Counted from the first letter of the stretch, positions 36,195 through 45,369 are shown. The stretch: 64,000 nucleotides of DNA from Clostridium minihomine (GCF_900240385.1 NZ_OEQH01000004.1:248001-312000); one strand, 5' to 3'. Notes: generated by a model from the letters alone, not told the origin. Numbers and translations are program-made.

Positions 36195-36217
36195 CTGAAA
36201 ACAAAGGGTGTGAGGGT

Positions 36218-36877
36218 ATGGATGACATCACCAGCAAAATCAACGATCTGCTCAGCGATCCCGCGGCAATGCAACAACTGAACAGTCTGGCCGCTTCGTT
36301 GGGACTGGGAAACGCCGCACCCGACACCGCTCCGTCGCCGGGTCAACCAAATAACACACAAAACAATCCCCTGCAAGGGCTGGATATGAACATGCTCAGT
36401 CAGCTTTTGGGGGGACTTGGCGGCTCCGGTGACGGAAACAACATACAACCCCCTGATGCCTCATCCGGCGCCGGCGGGCTGGATACTGCAAAGCTCGCCT
36501 CTCTTTTGTCGGGGCTCGGTGGTTCCGGCGGGGGCGGCGGACTTGGTGCTCTTTCCGGCCTGCTGGGCGGCGGAGGCGGCGGGCTTGGTGCTCTTTCCGG
36601 CCTGCTGGGCGGTGGGGGCGGCGGACTTGGCGCCCTATCGGGCCTGCTGGGCGGCGGAAGCGGCGGGGGCAGCGGAATAGACGGTGACGCCTTAAAGACT
36701 GTCACAAAAATCATGCCGCTGCTATCTACTTTCCGGCAGGAAGACAATAATACCCGCCTGCTTCATGCCCTTCGGCCGCTTTTGGGGCCGGACCGGCAAA
36801 AAAAGTTAGATGAATCCGTCAAGATGCTTTCCATGCTGCGTCTTCTGCCCCTGTTAAAAGAGCAGGGAATCTTGTAA
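36218..36877 (+). CDS. Glycine-rich repeat protein of unknown function (cluster gene 2)
   Basis: A 219-residue protein with three domains: an N-terminal helix (MDDITSKINDLLSDPAAMQQ), a central glycine-rich part with three copies of a 14-residue unit (LGALSGLLGGGGGG), and a C-terminal helical part (LLHALRPLLGPDRQKKLDES). There is no signal peptide. The ribosome site is weak (GGGTGTGAGGGT). Such a layout suggests a self-assembling or structural protein, perhaps in the spore or envelope, but that is speculation. Confidence 0.65.
   Translation: MDDITSKINDLLSDPAAMQQLNSLAASLGLGNAAPDTAPSPGQPNNTQNNPLQGLDMNMLSQLLGGLGGSGDGNNIQPPDASSGAGGLDTAKLASLLSGLGGSGGGGGLGALSGLLGGGGGGLGALSGLLGGGGGGLGALSGLLGGGSGGGSGIDGDALKTVTKIMPLLSTFRQEDNNTRLLHALRPLLGPDRQKKLDESVKMLSMLRLLPLLKEQGIL
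36533..36658 (+). repeat. Three 42-bp tandem repeats inside the Gly-rich gene
   Basis: CTTGG starts at 36542, 36584 and 36626, an exact 42-base period coding LGALSGLLGGGGGG. Copies 1 and 2 are nearly identical; copy 3 carries synonymous changes, so copy number may vary among strains. Confidence 0.88.
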
Positions 36878-36895
36878 AGAAAGGGGGGCTTTCTG

Positions 36896-37243
36896 ATGGC
36901 AAGCAACGACACCGCTGACATGCAGCGTATGCAGCAAGACGCTATCCGGCGAGTCAGAGAAATGCAAAGCCGCGCACAGCAAACTCTAAACCAATCACAA
37001 AACCCGGCGCCGCCACCGGAACCACCACCCCACAAGGAACCGGAACGCGCACACAAACCGCATGCTGTTCCACCACCGCCGCCGCAACTGCCGCCACAAG
37101 CACAGGCCACTAGCCTATCGAACCTGTTTGACGGCCTGATGCAAGACAGTGAACGCACCTTGATTATGGTGCTTCTCCTTATTTTGGTCTCCGAAAAGGC
37201 AGACACCGGGCTCATTTTTGCCCTGATGTATCTAATTGTCTAG
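36896..37243 (+). CDS. Proline-rich protein with C-terminal membrane tail (cluster gene 3)
   Basis: A 115-residue protein: a helical, Gln/Arg-rich N-terminus, a Pro/His-rich middle (PPPEPPPHKEPERAHKPHAV), and a C-terminal hydrophobic tail from about 89 broken by an acidic SEKADTG turn. It starts 19 bases after gene 2 with AAAGGGGGGC in front. I do not recognise it. The tail could insert in the membrane. Confidence 0.65.
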   Translation: MASNDTADMQRMQQDAIRRVREMQSRAQQTLNQSQNPAPPPEPPPHKEPERAHKPHAVPPPPPQLPPQAQATSLSNLFDGLMQDSERTLIMVLLLILVSEKADTGLIFALMYLIV

Positions 37244-37306
37244 GCCTGATTCACAAAATGAAAACAGCCCAGTGTGTAACATCATAAAAACGGATATTTC
37301 TTATTT

Positions 37307-38452
37307 TTATTTAGCCTCTATCGCGCGGATAGCCGACACATAATAACTTTTTCCCTCTGCTGTGGTTTGCAGAATATATTCCATATACTTAATAGGTGCA
37401 GGCTCAGAAGGCTGACTTTCTGTGCCGTCCATCCAATCTTCCCCGCCGATCACATAACCCACCTTCAGAATAACCTGGGTTCCGGCTCGTTTGCTGCTGG
37501 CAGTATAGGGGGAGAAACTGCTTTGGGAACTATAAGGTGCCACACGGAACACGTTCTGATCCGCATCGTATTCAAAGAAGGTTTCTTCTTGGGGGCTGGA
37601 CGGCTGCAAATCGCAGTCCGGCCCAAACAATGCGTGACAGGCATCCACCACATCCCCAAGGGGCACCAAAGTGCGTCCCTCTTCATCATAATTGTTGTAC
37701 TCGGCACCATTTTGGGTGACAGCACGCCACAAAGAGGCTTTCATAACCATCTCTGGATCCGCTTCCTTGGCATTTTCAAAAGGCTCTGGATCCTGCATGA
37801 CAATGGGCGACAAAAAGGTGTCATAGGCCCTCAGGTGGCTATCATCGGTTACCGTGTAGTAAACCTGACGCCCCACACCCAAAAGAATGGCTGCAAGCCC
37901 CACAAAAGCAAGAACCATCACCAACGCACCCATTCCAATTCCATAGCGGTACTTTCCCCGCCGTCTCAGTGGCTGGGAAAGCGCCGCTTTTTCATTTTCC
38001 GGCTCTGTTGGTTCCTGAGTCTGCGCGGCCTCTTCGCCCGGCTCCTGTTCAGAACGGGAGCTTTTCTTGATCAGCAGGATATCCTCTTGTGCGGATTCTT
38101 CTTTTGGAAGAAACTCCTCCAGCTCGGGCTCTGGCTCGGGCTCTGGGGTCTGAGCCAGTTGTGCGGCTCTTTTCTGAGCTTTGATCCGGGCCTGTTCCGC
38201 GGCTTCCAAAGCCGCGCGAACCTTTCTTTCTTCCGGATCCTTCTTGCTGGACCGATTCTTTTTCTCCCGCTGTTTCTGGCCGTTTTTTTGTTTGGGCTGA
38301 AAAGCAGAACGATAATCGGCAGTTACTTCCGTGTCGCTTTTCTTTTTACTTTCCGCAAACTGGTCGAAATCGATTTCTTCAACAAGCTCTTCCGAAAGGC
38401 CGTTTGGGATTTCGCTTCCTTCCCGCTTCTTTTCGTTTTGCTCTCCGTTCAT
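37307..38452 (-). CDS. Single-pass membrane protein with charged cytoplasmic arm
   Basis: A 381-residue protein I cannot assign. About 165 highly charged, low-complexity N-terminal residues (Lys/Glu/Gln, a PEPEPEPELEE run) precede one span at about 172-195; about 185 extracytoplasmic residues follow. It begins 12 bases after proA on the same strand, so it may be co-transcribed. The layout recalls septum or spore-envelope proteins, but nothing specific supports that. Confidence 0.6.
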   Translation of the reverse strand: MNGEQNEKKREGSEIPNGLSEELVEEIDFDQFAESKKKSDTEVTADYRSAFQPKQKNGQKQREKKNRSSKKDPEERKVRAALEAAEQARIKAQKRAAQLAQTPEPEPEPELEEFLPKEESAQEDILLIKKSSRSEQEPGEEAAQTQEPTEPENEKAALSQPLRRRGKYRYGIGMGALVMVLAFVGLAAILLGVGRQVYYTVTDDSHLRAYDTFLSPIVMQDPEPFENAKEADPEMVMKASLWRAVTQNGAEYNNYDEEGRTLVPLGDVVDACHALFGPDCDLQPSSPQEETFFEYDADQNVFRVAPYSSQSSFSPYTASSKRAGTQVILKVGYVIGGEDWMDGTESQPSEPAPIKYMEYILQTTAEGKSYYVSAIRAIEAK

Positions 38453-38464
38453 GCGGCTTCTCCT

Positions 38465-39718
38465 TTATTCTCTGATCTGGCCGTCTCCGGTCACAATAAA
38501 TTTTTGAGATGTGAGCTCATTGACCCCCATGGGGCCTCTTGCGTGAAGTTTTTGGGTAGAAATCCCAATCTCTGCTCCCAACCCAAACTGTCCGCCATCC
38601 GTAAAACGGGTGGACGCATTCACATAAACTGCGGCAGAATCAATCTGCGCTGTAAACTGTCTGGCATTGTCATAGCGGCTGGTAATAATGGCCTCACTGT
38701 GGCCGGAAGAATATCGGTCGATGTGAGCAATGGCTTCTTCCATAGAGTTTACCACACGAACTGCCAGAATATAATCGGAAAACTCATCCTCCCAGTCACT
38801 TTCTGCGGCGGGAACAACCCGATCGCTTTGCCCCAAAAGTTCAATGGTACGCTCGCACCCACGAATCTGCACCTGCTTTTTGTCCAGCGCTTCTTTTGCC
38901 AAAGGCAAAAATTTTTCTGCCACAGCACTGTGTACCAACAAAGTTTCTGCCGCATTGCACACAGAGGGACGAGAGGTTTTGGCATTAAACACAATTCTTG
39001 CGGCCATTTCCAAATCGGCACTTTCATCCACAAAGATATGGCAGTTGCCCACGCCGGTTTCAATGACGGGCACACGGGAGTTTTCTTTCACTGAGCGAAT
39101 TAAACCTGCCCCGCCGCGAGGAACCAAAACATCCAAATAATCGGTCAGCCCCATCAGTTCAACGGAACTTTGCCGGGTGGTGTCCTGAATCAGCTGAATA
39201 CTGTCCCGAGGCAGTCCGGCTTTTTCCACCGCGTCCCGCATAACCTCTGCCACCGCGGTATTGGAATGAATGGCTTCTTTTCCACCCCGCAAAATCACTG
39301 CATTACCGGCTTTCAGACAAAGCACAGCCGCGTCTGCCGTTACATTGGGGCGTGCTTCGTAAATCATGCCGATCACCCCAAGGGGGACCGCCACCCGCTC
39401 GATTTTCAGCCCATTAGGACGCACTTCACCGGACAAGATCCGCCCGATGGGATCCGTCTGTGCCGCCACCTGCCTTGCACCCTCGGCCATGTCTTTAATG
39501 CGGGTTTCGGTAAGCGTTAGGCGATCCAAAAGAGATTCACTCATTCCGTTTGCTCTGGCATTGTTCAAATCTTCCTGATTGGCCTTTATAATGGTTTCAA
39601 AATGGGCCTCTAGTCCATCGGCAATTTGCAGCAAAGCAGCATCCTTTTTGGCATTGGCCGTAGCCAACACACGAGCTGCCGCCTTGGCCTTTTGGCCCAT
39701 TTTCTGTAATTCTGTCAT
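38465..39718 (-). CDS. proA: Gamma-glutamyl phosphate reductase
   Basis: A 417-residue aldehyde-dehydrogenase-fold enzyme. The catalytic Cys is in RPSVCNAAETLL near 253, and the IYEARPNVTADAA segment is near 118. It makes glutamate semialdehyde for proline. AAAGGGG lies before ATG 39718. It is 158 bases after proB, an unusually long gap that can fold (see next entry). Confidence 0.96.
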   Translation of the reverse strand: MTELQKMGQKAKAAARVLATANAKKDAALLQIADGLEAHFETIIKANQEDLNNARANGMSESLLDRLTLTETRIKDMAEGARQVAAQTDPIGRILSGEVRPNGLKIERVAVPLGVIGMIYEARPNVTADAAVLCLKAGNAVILRGGKEAIHSNTAVAEVMRDAVEKAGLPRDSIQLIQDTTRQSSVELMGLTDYLDVLVPRGGAGLIRSVKENSRVPVIETGVGNCHIFVDESADLEMAARIVFNAKTSRPSVCNAAETLLVHSAVAEKFLPLAKEALDKKQVQIRGCERTIELLGQSDRVVPAAESDWEDEFSDYILAVRVVNSMEEAIAHIDRYSSGHSEAIITSRYDNARQFTAQIDSAAVYVNASTRFTDGGQFGLGAEIGISTQKLHARGPMGVNELTSQKFIVTGDGQIRE

Positions 39719-39768
39719 AAGAGTTTCCCCTTTCTATTTAGCCCGGGCCCGAAAAGCCACGGAAAAAA

Positions 39769-39868
39769 GCACGCATCCGCCGGCAGCCATATCAGGGCAG
39801 CCTCTTTCACATTCCCGAACGGGGAAAGTGAAAGCCAATGCCCAAGAGGCAGTGGGGCGAACGCGTGC
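39769..39868 (-). ncRNA. Candidate structured RNA/attenuator between proB and proA
   Basis: Minus-strand pairings: GCACGC (39868-39863) with GCGTGC (39774-39769), CGCC (39859-39856) with GGCG (39781-39778), CTTTCAC (39834-39828) with GTGAAAG (39810-39804) topped by TTCCC/GGGAA. GCCTCT (39850-39845) can pair AGAGGC (39805-39800), and GGGCA (39843-39839) can pair TGCCC (39799-39795), which together make a pseudoknot. TTTTTT follows at 39768-39763. I do not recognise the class; regulation of proA is inferred. Confidence 0.4.
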
Positions 39869-39876
39869 GATGTTTT

Positions 39877-40671
39877 TTATTCTGCCTCGAAAACCGTCCC
39901 CAGATTTTCCCCTGCCAAAAGGCGGTATAAATCTTTGGGGGCAGCACCATCAATGATGCAGCAAGGAATTCCCGCTTCGGTAGAAACCGTTGCTGCGGAA
40001 ATTTTGGTGCGCATTCCCCCGGTTCCTCGGGAAGAGCCTTCTCCACCACCAAGGGTTTTGATCTCGTCTGTGATCTTTTCTACCCTGGGGATCCGTTTTG
40101 CATCCGGATTTTTTCTAGGATCGGCATCATATAGGCCGTCAATATCCGTCAGCAAAACCAAAAGATCCGATTCCGACAACACTGCAACCGTTGCAGACAA
40201 TGTGTCGTTATCGCCGATATGCGCGCCAACCAGTTCATCAATAGATACGGTATCGTTTTCGTTGACCACCGGAATAATCCCCATTTCTAAAAGCGCACGG
40301 AACGTATTCTGTACGTTCTGTTTGCTGGTGTCATGGGTTATTACATCACTGGACAGCAAGACCTGTGCCACAATATGATTGAACTCGCCAAAGAGTTTGT
40401 CATACAAGAACATCAGCTCACACTGGCCCACCGCTGCGATCGCCTGTTTTTTCTCGATCTCACGCGGTCGTTCCTTTAACCCCAGCTTGCTCATGCCGAC
40501 GGCCACCGCTCCAGAGGTTACCAAAATCATTTCCTTGCCCGAATTCTGCAAGTCACTTAACACTTTGCACAACTCTTCAATGGTGCGGAAATTCGCTTTG
40601 CCATTCTCGTAAGTCAAAGTGGATGTTCCTACTTTAACCACGATTCGTTTGGCCTGTGTGATATCAGACAT
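39877..40671 (-). CDS. proB: Glutamate 5-kinase (short form)
   Basis: A 264-residue amino acid kinase. KVGTSTLTYENGK opens it, with VTSGAVAVG near 52, NENDTVS near 138 and GTGGMRTKISAA near 210. It phosphorylates glutamate, first step of proline synthesis. The C-terminal PUA domain of the E. coli enzyme is absent, as in many Firmicutes. AAAAGGAGTGAA precedes the ATG. Confidence 0.95.
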   Translation of the reverse strand: MSDITQAKRIVVKVGTSTLTYENGKANFRTIEELCKVLSDLQNSGKEMILVTSGAVAVGMSKLGLKERPREIEKKQAIAAVGQCELMFLYDKLFGEFNHIVAQVLLSSDVITHDTSKQNVQNTFRALLEMGIIPVVNENDTVSIDELVGAHIGDNDTLSATVAVLSESDLLVLLTDIDGLYDADPRKNPDAKRIPRVEKITDEIKTLGGGEGSSRGTGGMRTKISAATVSTEAGIPCCIIDGAAPKDLYRLLAGENLGTVFEAE

Positions 40672-40750
40672 TCATTTCACTCCTTTTCCTGGTTCTATCT
40701 ATATGCAAAGCAGGCACTGCCTGCTCTCATATCCGAAAAACCTTTTTCGG

Positions 40751-41365
40751 TCAGCTGTTGCCAGAAGATTCGCTTAAACCAGCAGCGGCTTCGACTTCAT
40801 CCCTGCGCATGCGAATTCTTCCGCAATATACACAGGCACCCAATGCCGCGCAAACCAAAATCAGCGGTTCCGTTGCGGCAGAAATACCCAAAAAGATACC
40901 TGTCAGAACATCCGAAGGATAATGGACAAACAAATACAAACGGGAAAAAGCCATTAGAAAAGCAAAAGTAAATGCTACAACTCCCATGGTCTGATTCGCC
41001 TGAAAAATGATAAACGCAGCCCCAAACGAAGACATGGTATGGCCCGAAGGGAAAGAATAGTCTGGCGGGCATGCCACCAGAAGTTTTTGTTCCGGATATG
41101 TGTGGCAAGGCCGTGGACGGGCCACCAAAGGTTTCAGCACAAAGTTTGTTAAAACACCGCAGGCCGCCAGCACAAAGAACATGATTACACCGGCCTCTCG
41201 GTAATGGGGCATTAAGAAAAACACCACCATAACAGTTGCCCAAACCGCCCCCACATTCCCAACCAAAGAAATATAAGGCATAATTGCATCGAACAGGCTG
41301 CATCGCAAATTTCTTTGAATCATCCGAAGCAATTTAATATCTATTGTTTGAATCCTACCAAGCAT
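40751..41365 (-). CDS. PAP2-family phosphatase, membrane bound
   Basis: A 204-residue protein with about five spans. The acid phosphatase motifs are KPLVARPRP, PSGH and SRLYLFVHYPSD, all three complete. It may be an undecaprenyl-diphosphate or phosphatidylglycerophosphate phosphatase. AAAGGA eight bases before ATG 41365 sets the start. It lies upstream of proB on the same strand; two hairpins (40708-40724 and 40731-40748) lie in the 79-base gap. Confidence 0.88.
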   Translation of the reverse strand: MLGRIQTIDIKLLRMIQRNLRCSLFDAIMPYISLVGNVGAVWATVMVVFFLMPHYREAGVIMFFVLAACGVLTNFVLKPLVARPRPCHTYPEQKLLVACPPDYSFPSGHTMSSFGAAFIIFQANQTMGVVAFTFAFLMAFSRLYLFVHYPSDVLTGIFLGISAATEPLILVCAALGACVYCGRIRMRRDEVEAAAGLSESSGNS

Positions 41366-41490
41366 TAAAACATTCCTTTCTAAAACTCGTCTCGCAAAAA
41401 CCACAAGTTTGCTAAAACGAAAAAGACCATTCCCTTAAAAACACTCTCCACATACGAATACACTTACCTCATAATATGGTCTTATGTAGT

Positions 41491-41519
41491 ATTATACCTT
41501 ATCTGCAAATATCTCACAA
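41491..41519 (-). promoter_or_regulatory. Promoter of the PAP2 gene
   Basis: Minus strand TTGTGA (41519-41514), 17-base spacer, TATAAT (41496-41491). The leader contains AAGACCAT, repeated inverted as ATGGTCTT about 50 bases away. The rest of 41520-41866 has only the hairpin at 41635. Confidence 0.65.
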
Positions 41520-41634
41520 GGGATAAAACTGTGAAAAAACCGAAAAGTTTCGTTTAAAAATCAATCAAAACCACCGGAATCTGTGCCGTTTCCTCAGTAC
41601 CATTCTATCCTTTGGAATTCTTCCCATTCAACGG

Positions 41635-41671
41635 AAAACACCTGCCATAAAATTATGGCAGGTGTTTTATG
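41635..41671. terminator. Hairpin, bidirectional terminator
   Basis: ACACCTGCCATAA pairs perfectly with TTATGGCAGGTGT, with A and T runs on the flanks. It likely ends the minus-strand gene at 41867. Confidence 0.7.
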
Positions 41672-41866
41672 GAAATACACTACTGTTCTTAGAGTGCATT
41701 TGCAAATTGCCAGTGTGCCGAAAAACAGAAGAAAGCCGCAGGAACACTTCCGTTATTCCAAGCATTTTTGGGGGACGGATACCGATTTTTTCATTTATTT
41801 TGTGTGTTGCAGAAGTTTGCAAACATGCTTAATCCAATGCGTATGGTTATAGGAAAATGCTCTTTC

Positions 41867-42166
41867 TTACAGCAAATATCCCTTTATCCCCTGCAATACT
41901 GCTGCCAGCAGGATAAAACTCAAAAACAGAATCAGAAACTTTTTGTCTTTGAACAACTGTTTATTGGGTACCGGATACTTTCTTGACAGATAAACCAAAT
42001 AAAGTATCAGCATAATGGCAAAAATAATGCTTGTAATGAAAAATGGAGTATCAACTATCGTTATCTGGAACCAAAAAGCCAACGGGCGTAACAAATAAAA
42101 AAACAAAATATAAAGAATACTCATGTACATAAAGTGATACCATTTTTTATTAAAATTATTTTTCAT
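41867..42166 (-). CDS. Small membrane protein of unknown function
   Basis: A 99-residue protein with three hydrophobic segments (about 12-34, 40-60, 76-95) and Lys-rich ends. There is no known motif. It is A/T-rich compared with its neighbours. The ribosome site is weak (AGAAAGGCG). Gene status is likely but not certain. Confidence 0.5.
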   Translation of the reverse strand: MKNNFNKKWYHFMYMSILYILFFYLLRPLAFWFQITIVDTPFFITSIIFAIMLILYLVYLSRKYPVPNKQLFKDKKFLILFLSFILLAAVLQGIKGYLL

Positions 42167-42334
42167 AACTACGCCTTTCTACAGAAATTTTATAATTTAA
42201 TAAGATACAACGTGATTCTCACATTAATTGGTGCAAAAAACAGTTGTTTTGCCGAATCGCTGTTCTCAGGCGAAAGCACCGGAAAACAAAAAGCTGTCTT
42301 TTCTAGTAATCCAGCAGATAGCTTACAGAAAATG

Positions 42335-42796
42335 TTAATCTAACGTTTCCGCTTGTTTTTCCCCAATTCCGATTACACCACTTTTGGCAGTGTAGACAAC
42401 CTGTACCAAAGACTTCTCTTTCTCTAAATTCACTGCAACAGAAATGGGATTTTCCATCGAATGCAGTGACTTAATATCCTCTTCAGCCCGAAAAGATTCT
42501 GTATATCCAGCATCTTTTAACGCTTGAATATAGTTCTCAAAGTCTTTCGGTACGACTTCCATAAAATGCACAGACAGGCTTTCTGGGTGTGTGCCAATCC
42601 GAACAATTCCACCCATTTGGGGCTGGGGTAATTGTTCTGTCCATTCGTTTTGCGGCCATTTATTTGTTTCTACATAGCTAACACCCAACTGCTCCATAAC
42701 CTCAGATGTACTGTTGGCTGATGGCACATTTTCATTTGTACAGGCACACAACGAAAAAAGCAGAAGCAAAACCAGTACCAATTTTTTATAATTCAT
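42335..42796 (-). CDS. Lipoprotein of unknown function
   Basis: A 153-residue protein with a signal peptide and lipobox SLCAC, Cys about 18, then a polar N/S/T-rich linker and a compact domain (VPKDFENYIQALKDAGY) as seen in several Firmicute lipoproteins of no known role. GGTG six bases before ATG 42796 favours this start over one 21 bases upstream. A TATAAT with TGA before it lies at 42834-42829. Confidence 0.65.
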   Translation of the reverse strand: MNYKKLVLVLLLLFSLCACTNENVPSANSTSEVMEQLGVSYVETNKWPQNEWTEQLPQPQMGGIVRIGTHPESLSVHFMEVVPKDFENYIQALKDAGYTESFRAEEDIKSLHSMENPISVAVNLEKEKSLVQVVYTAKSGVIGIGEKQAETLD

Positions 42797-42927
42797 AAGA
42801 TACACCATTTCATTCATTATTTGGTTAAATTATATCACGGTAAACTTTTCGATTATAATTTTTTCGAATTATATAACAGTTATATCTATTTCTACTGCTT
42901 ATCGCGTACCTAACTGCCGTCTTATAA

Positions 42928-42968
42928 CAAAAAAGCAGAACGCCTCATAAAAAGGACGTTCTGCTTTA
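42928..42968 (-). terminator. Intrinsic terminator after pnp
   Basis: AAAGCAGAACGTCC pairs with GGCGTTCTGCTTT on the minus strand, followed by a T run; 20 bases after pnp. Confidence 0.85.
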
Positions 42969-42987
42969 TCTCTTAAAAAATTACAGT

Positions 42988-45207
42988 TTACTGGCGAGGT
43001 TTATTGGTATTGGGGCGGAATCCATTGCTTCCTCTGCGGTCATCGCGGCGATCATCCCTGCGGGGAGCCGGACGACGGGGCGCATCGGAAATCTCGTTTT
43101 CCGGCACCAGGCCATCTACTTCAATCAGCGCATCACGGCGGGACAGATTCAGGCGGCCCTTATCATCAATCTCCAGAACCTTAACCATAATCTCATCGCC
43201 TACATCGACCACGTCGGTCACCTTTTCGGTACGCTTGACATCCAAGCGAGAAATGTGAACCAGACCTTCTTTTCCGGGAGCGATTTCAACAAAGGCACCA
43301 AAGTCCATCAGGCGGGTTACTTTACCGTTGTAAATTGCGCCCGGCTCCGGATCGTTTACGATGGTGTCAATAATCGTCATAGCGCGGCGGCAGTTGTCGA
43401 TATCAATGCCGGACACAAATATATGACCGTCATCCTCTACATCCACTTTAACTTCGCACTCGGCGCAAATCTTCTGAATCACTTTTCCGCCGGAACCGAT
43501 CACTTCACGGATCTTCTCCACCGGAATTACAGTAGACAACATTTTGGGTGCATACTTGGAAAGCTCCTCACGAGGCTTGTCGATTTCCTTGAGCATAATT
43601 TCATCAAGGATATAATCGCGGGCTTTGTGGGTTTTTTCCAGAGCTTCCTTCACCATTTCAGGGGTCAAGCCATCAATTTTCAGGTCCATCTGAATCGCGG
43701 TAATGCCCTCATGGGTACCGGCCACCTTAAAGTCCATATCGCCGAAGAAATCTTCCAGACCCTGAATATCCACCATGGTCATCCAGCGATCGCCCTCGGT
43801 AATCAAGCCGCAAGAAATACCCGCAACCGGCGCCTTAATCGGCACACCGGCATCCATCAGCGCCAAAGTACTGCCGCAAACGGAACCCTGAGAGGTGGAA
43901 CCATTAGAAGAAAGCACTTCGGACACCAAACGCAGCGCATAGGGGAATTCCTCTACCGGAGGAATCACAGGCAGCAATGCGCGCTCTGCCAAAGCACCAT
44001 GGCCGATTTCACGACGGCCGGGGCCACGGCTGGGCCTGGTTTCGCCCACCGAATAGGAGGGGAAATTATAATGGTGCATATAACGCTTGTATTCTTCCTC
44101 ATCAATTCCGTCCAAAAGCTGACGATCGCTGACGGGGCCTAAGGTTACAACGGTCAGAACCTGAGTCTGGCCGCGGGTGAACATACCGGAACCGTGCACG
44201 CGGGGAATCAGGCCCACTTCTGCAGCCAAGGGGCGCAGCTCGTCCATATGACGGCCGTCCACACGCTTCTGCTCATCCAGCAGCCAGCGGCGCACCACAT
44301 ATTTCTGGGTCTTGTAAAGGCATTCGTCGATTTTAGCCGCACTATCGGGATAAATCTCGTCAAACTTTTCGTGAACTTTCTCATAAATGGGCTTGAGCCG
44401 TGCATCACGAACGGTTTTGTCATCGGTGTCCAAAGCCACACGAATATCTTCGATGGCAAATTCCTTAATCGCATTCAGCATTTCTTCATCGGGCTCATTG
44501 CTGGGGTAGCTGAATTTTTCTTTACCGATTTCTTCTACCATCTTTTTGATCAGCTCAATGATGGACTGGTTGGCCTGGTGACCCGCAATAATGCCATTGT
44601 ACATGATTTCATCCGAAACCTGTTCTGCACCGGCTTCAATCATGGCAATGCGGGAATCAGTGGAAGCCACAGTCACCGCCATTTTGGAAACTTCTTTCTG
44701 CTCTGCAGTGGGGTTAATGACGATCTCGCCATCTACATAGCCCACAGAAACCGCAGAAATCGGGCCGTTCCAGGGAATGTCAGAAATGCTGAGCGCAACA
44801 GAGGTTCCCACCATTGCAGCAATTTCAGGGGAGCAATCCGGGTCAACCGCCATTACGGTGCAGACCACCGAAACGTCATTACGCATATCCTTGGGGAACA
44901 AGGGGCGAATGGGGCGGTCAATCACGCGAGAAGCTAAAACCGCCTTTTCGGAAGGACGGCCTTCGCGCTTTAAAAAAGAACCGGGGATTTTACCCACAGC
45001 ATAAAGTTTCTCTTCAAAATCTACGGAAAGCGGGAAAAAATCGATTCCGTCGCGAGGTTTGGCAGAAGCAGCCACTGCCACATGAACTGCGGTTTCGCCA
45101 TAACGAACCAAACATTGACCGTTGGCCAACTGGGCCATTTTTCCGGTTTCAATTACCAGCGGACGGCCGGCAAAGTCCGTCTGAAATACTTTGAAATTTT
45201 CAAACAT
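42988..45207 (-). CDS. pnp: Polynucleotide phosphorylase
   Basis: A 739-residue enzyme: two RNase PH domains joined by a helical domain, then KH (KIREVIGSGGKVI near 555) and S1 (GKVTRLMDFGAFVEIAPG) domains, and a basic Arg/Asp tail (RRDDRRDDRR). It degrades RNA 3' to 5' with phosphate. AGGAGG nine bases before ATG 45207 sets the start. It follows rpsO, as in most bacteria; hairpins lie between. Confidence 0.97.
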   Translation of the reverse strand: MFENFKVFQTDFAGRPLVIETGKMAQLANGQCLVRYGETAVHVAVAASAKPRDGIDFFPLSVDFEEKLYAVGKIPGSFLKREGRPSEKAVLASRVIDRPIRPLFPKDMRNDVSVVCTVMAVDPDCSPEIAAMVGTSVALSISDIPWNGPISAVSVGYVDGEIVINPTAEQKEVSKMAVTVASTDSRIAMIEAGAEQVSDEIMYNGIIAGHQANQSIIELIKKMVEEIGKEKFSYPSNEPDEEMLNAIKEFAIEDIRVALDTDDKTVRDARLKPIYEKVHEKFDEIYPDSAAKIDECLYKTQKYVVRRWLLDEQKRVDGRHMDELRPLAAEVGLIPRVHGSGMFTRGQTQVLTVVTLGPVSDRQLLDGIDEEEYKRYMHHYNFPSYSVGETRPSRGPGRREIGHGALAERALLPVIPPVEEFPYALRLVSEVLSSNGSTSQGSVCGSTLALMDAGVPIKAPVAGISCGLITEGDRWMTMVDIQGLEDFFGDMDFKVAGTHEGITAIQMDLKIDGLTPEMVKEALEKTHKARDYILDEIMLKEIDKPREELSKYAPKMLSTVIPVEKIREVIGSGGKVIQKICAECEVKVDVEDDGHIFVSGIDIDNCRRAMTIIDTIVNDPEPGAIYNGKVTRLMDFGAFVEIAPGKEGLVHISRLDVKRTEKVTDVVDVGDEIMVKVLEIDDKGRLNLSRRDALIEVDGLVPENEISDAPRRPAPRRDDRRDDRRGSNGFRPNTNKPRQ

Positions 45208-45282
45208 CAAGAATGTCCTCCTTTAATCTGTCTTTTATTCTGCCCAGGAGGTAACAGGCTTAGCAATAAAACCAACTTCCAA

Positions 45283-45308
45283 AACGAACTCTTTTGGGAG
45301 TTCGTTTC
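45283..45308 (-). promoter_or_regulatory. Hairpin in the pnp leader
   Basis: AACGAACTC-N6-GAGTTCGTT forms a 9-bp stem upstream of pnp. In other bacteria pnp leaders are cut by RNase III for autocontrol; this hairpin could play that part (inference). Confidence 0.4.
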
Positions 45309-45369
45309 ACTGCTAAAACCCGAATACCCCCTATCTTTTTTGAGTAAAAATGGGGAACTAGAAGTCGAA

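Noticed and set aside
37367-39094. Open frame of 575 codons on the plus strand
   Set aside because: It lies opposite proA and the single-pass membrane protein gene and crosses both; a shadow frame.
40672-40750. Proline T-box before proB
   Set aside because: The gap of 79 bases has two small palindromes but no T-box sequence and no room for a specifier stem.
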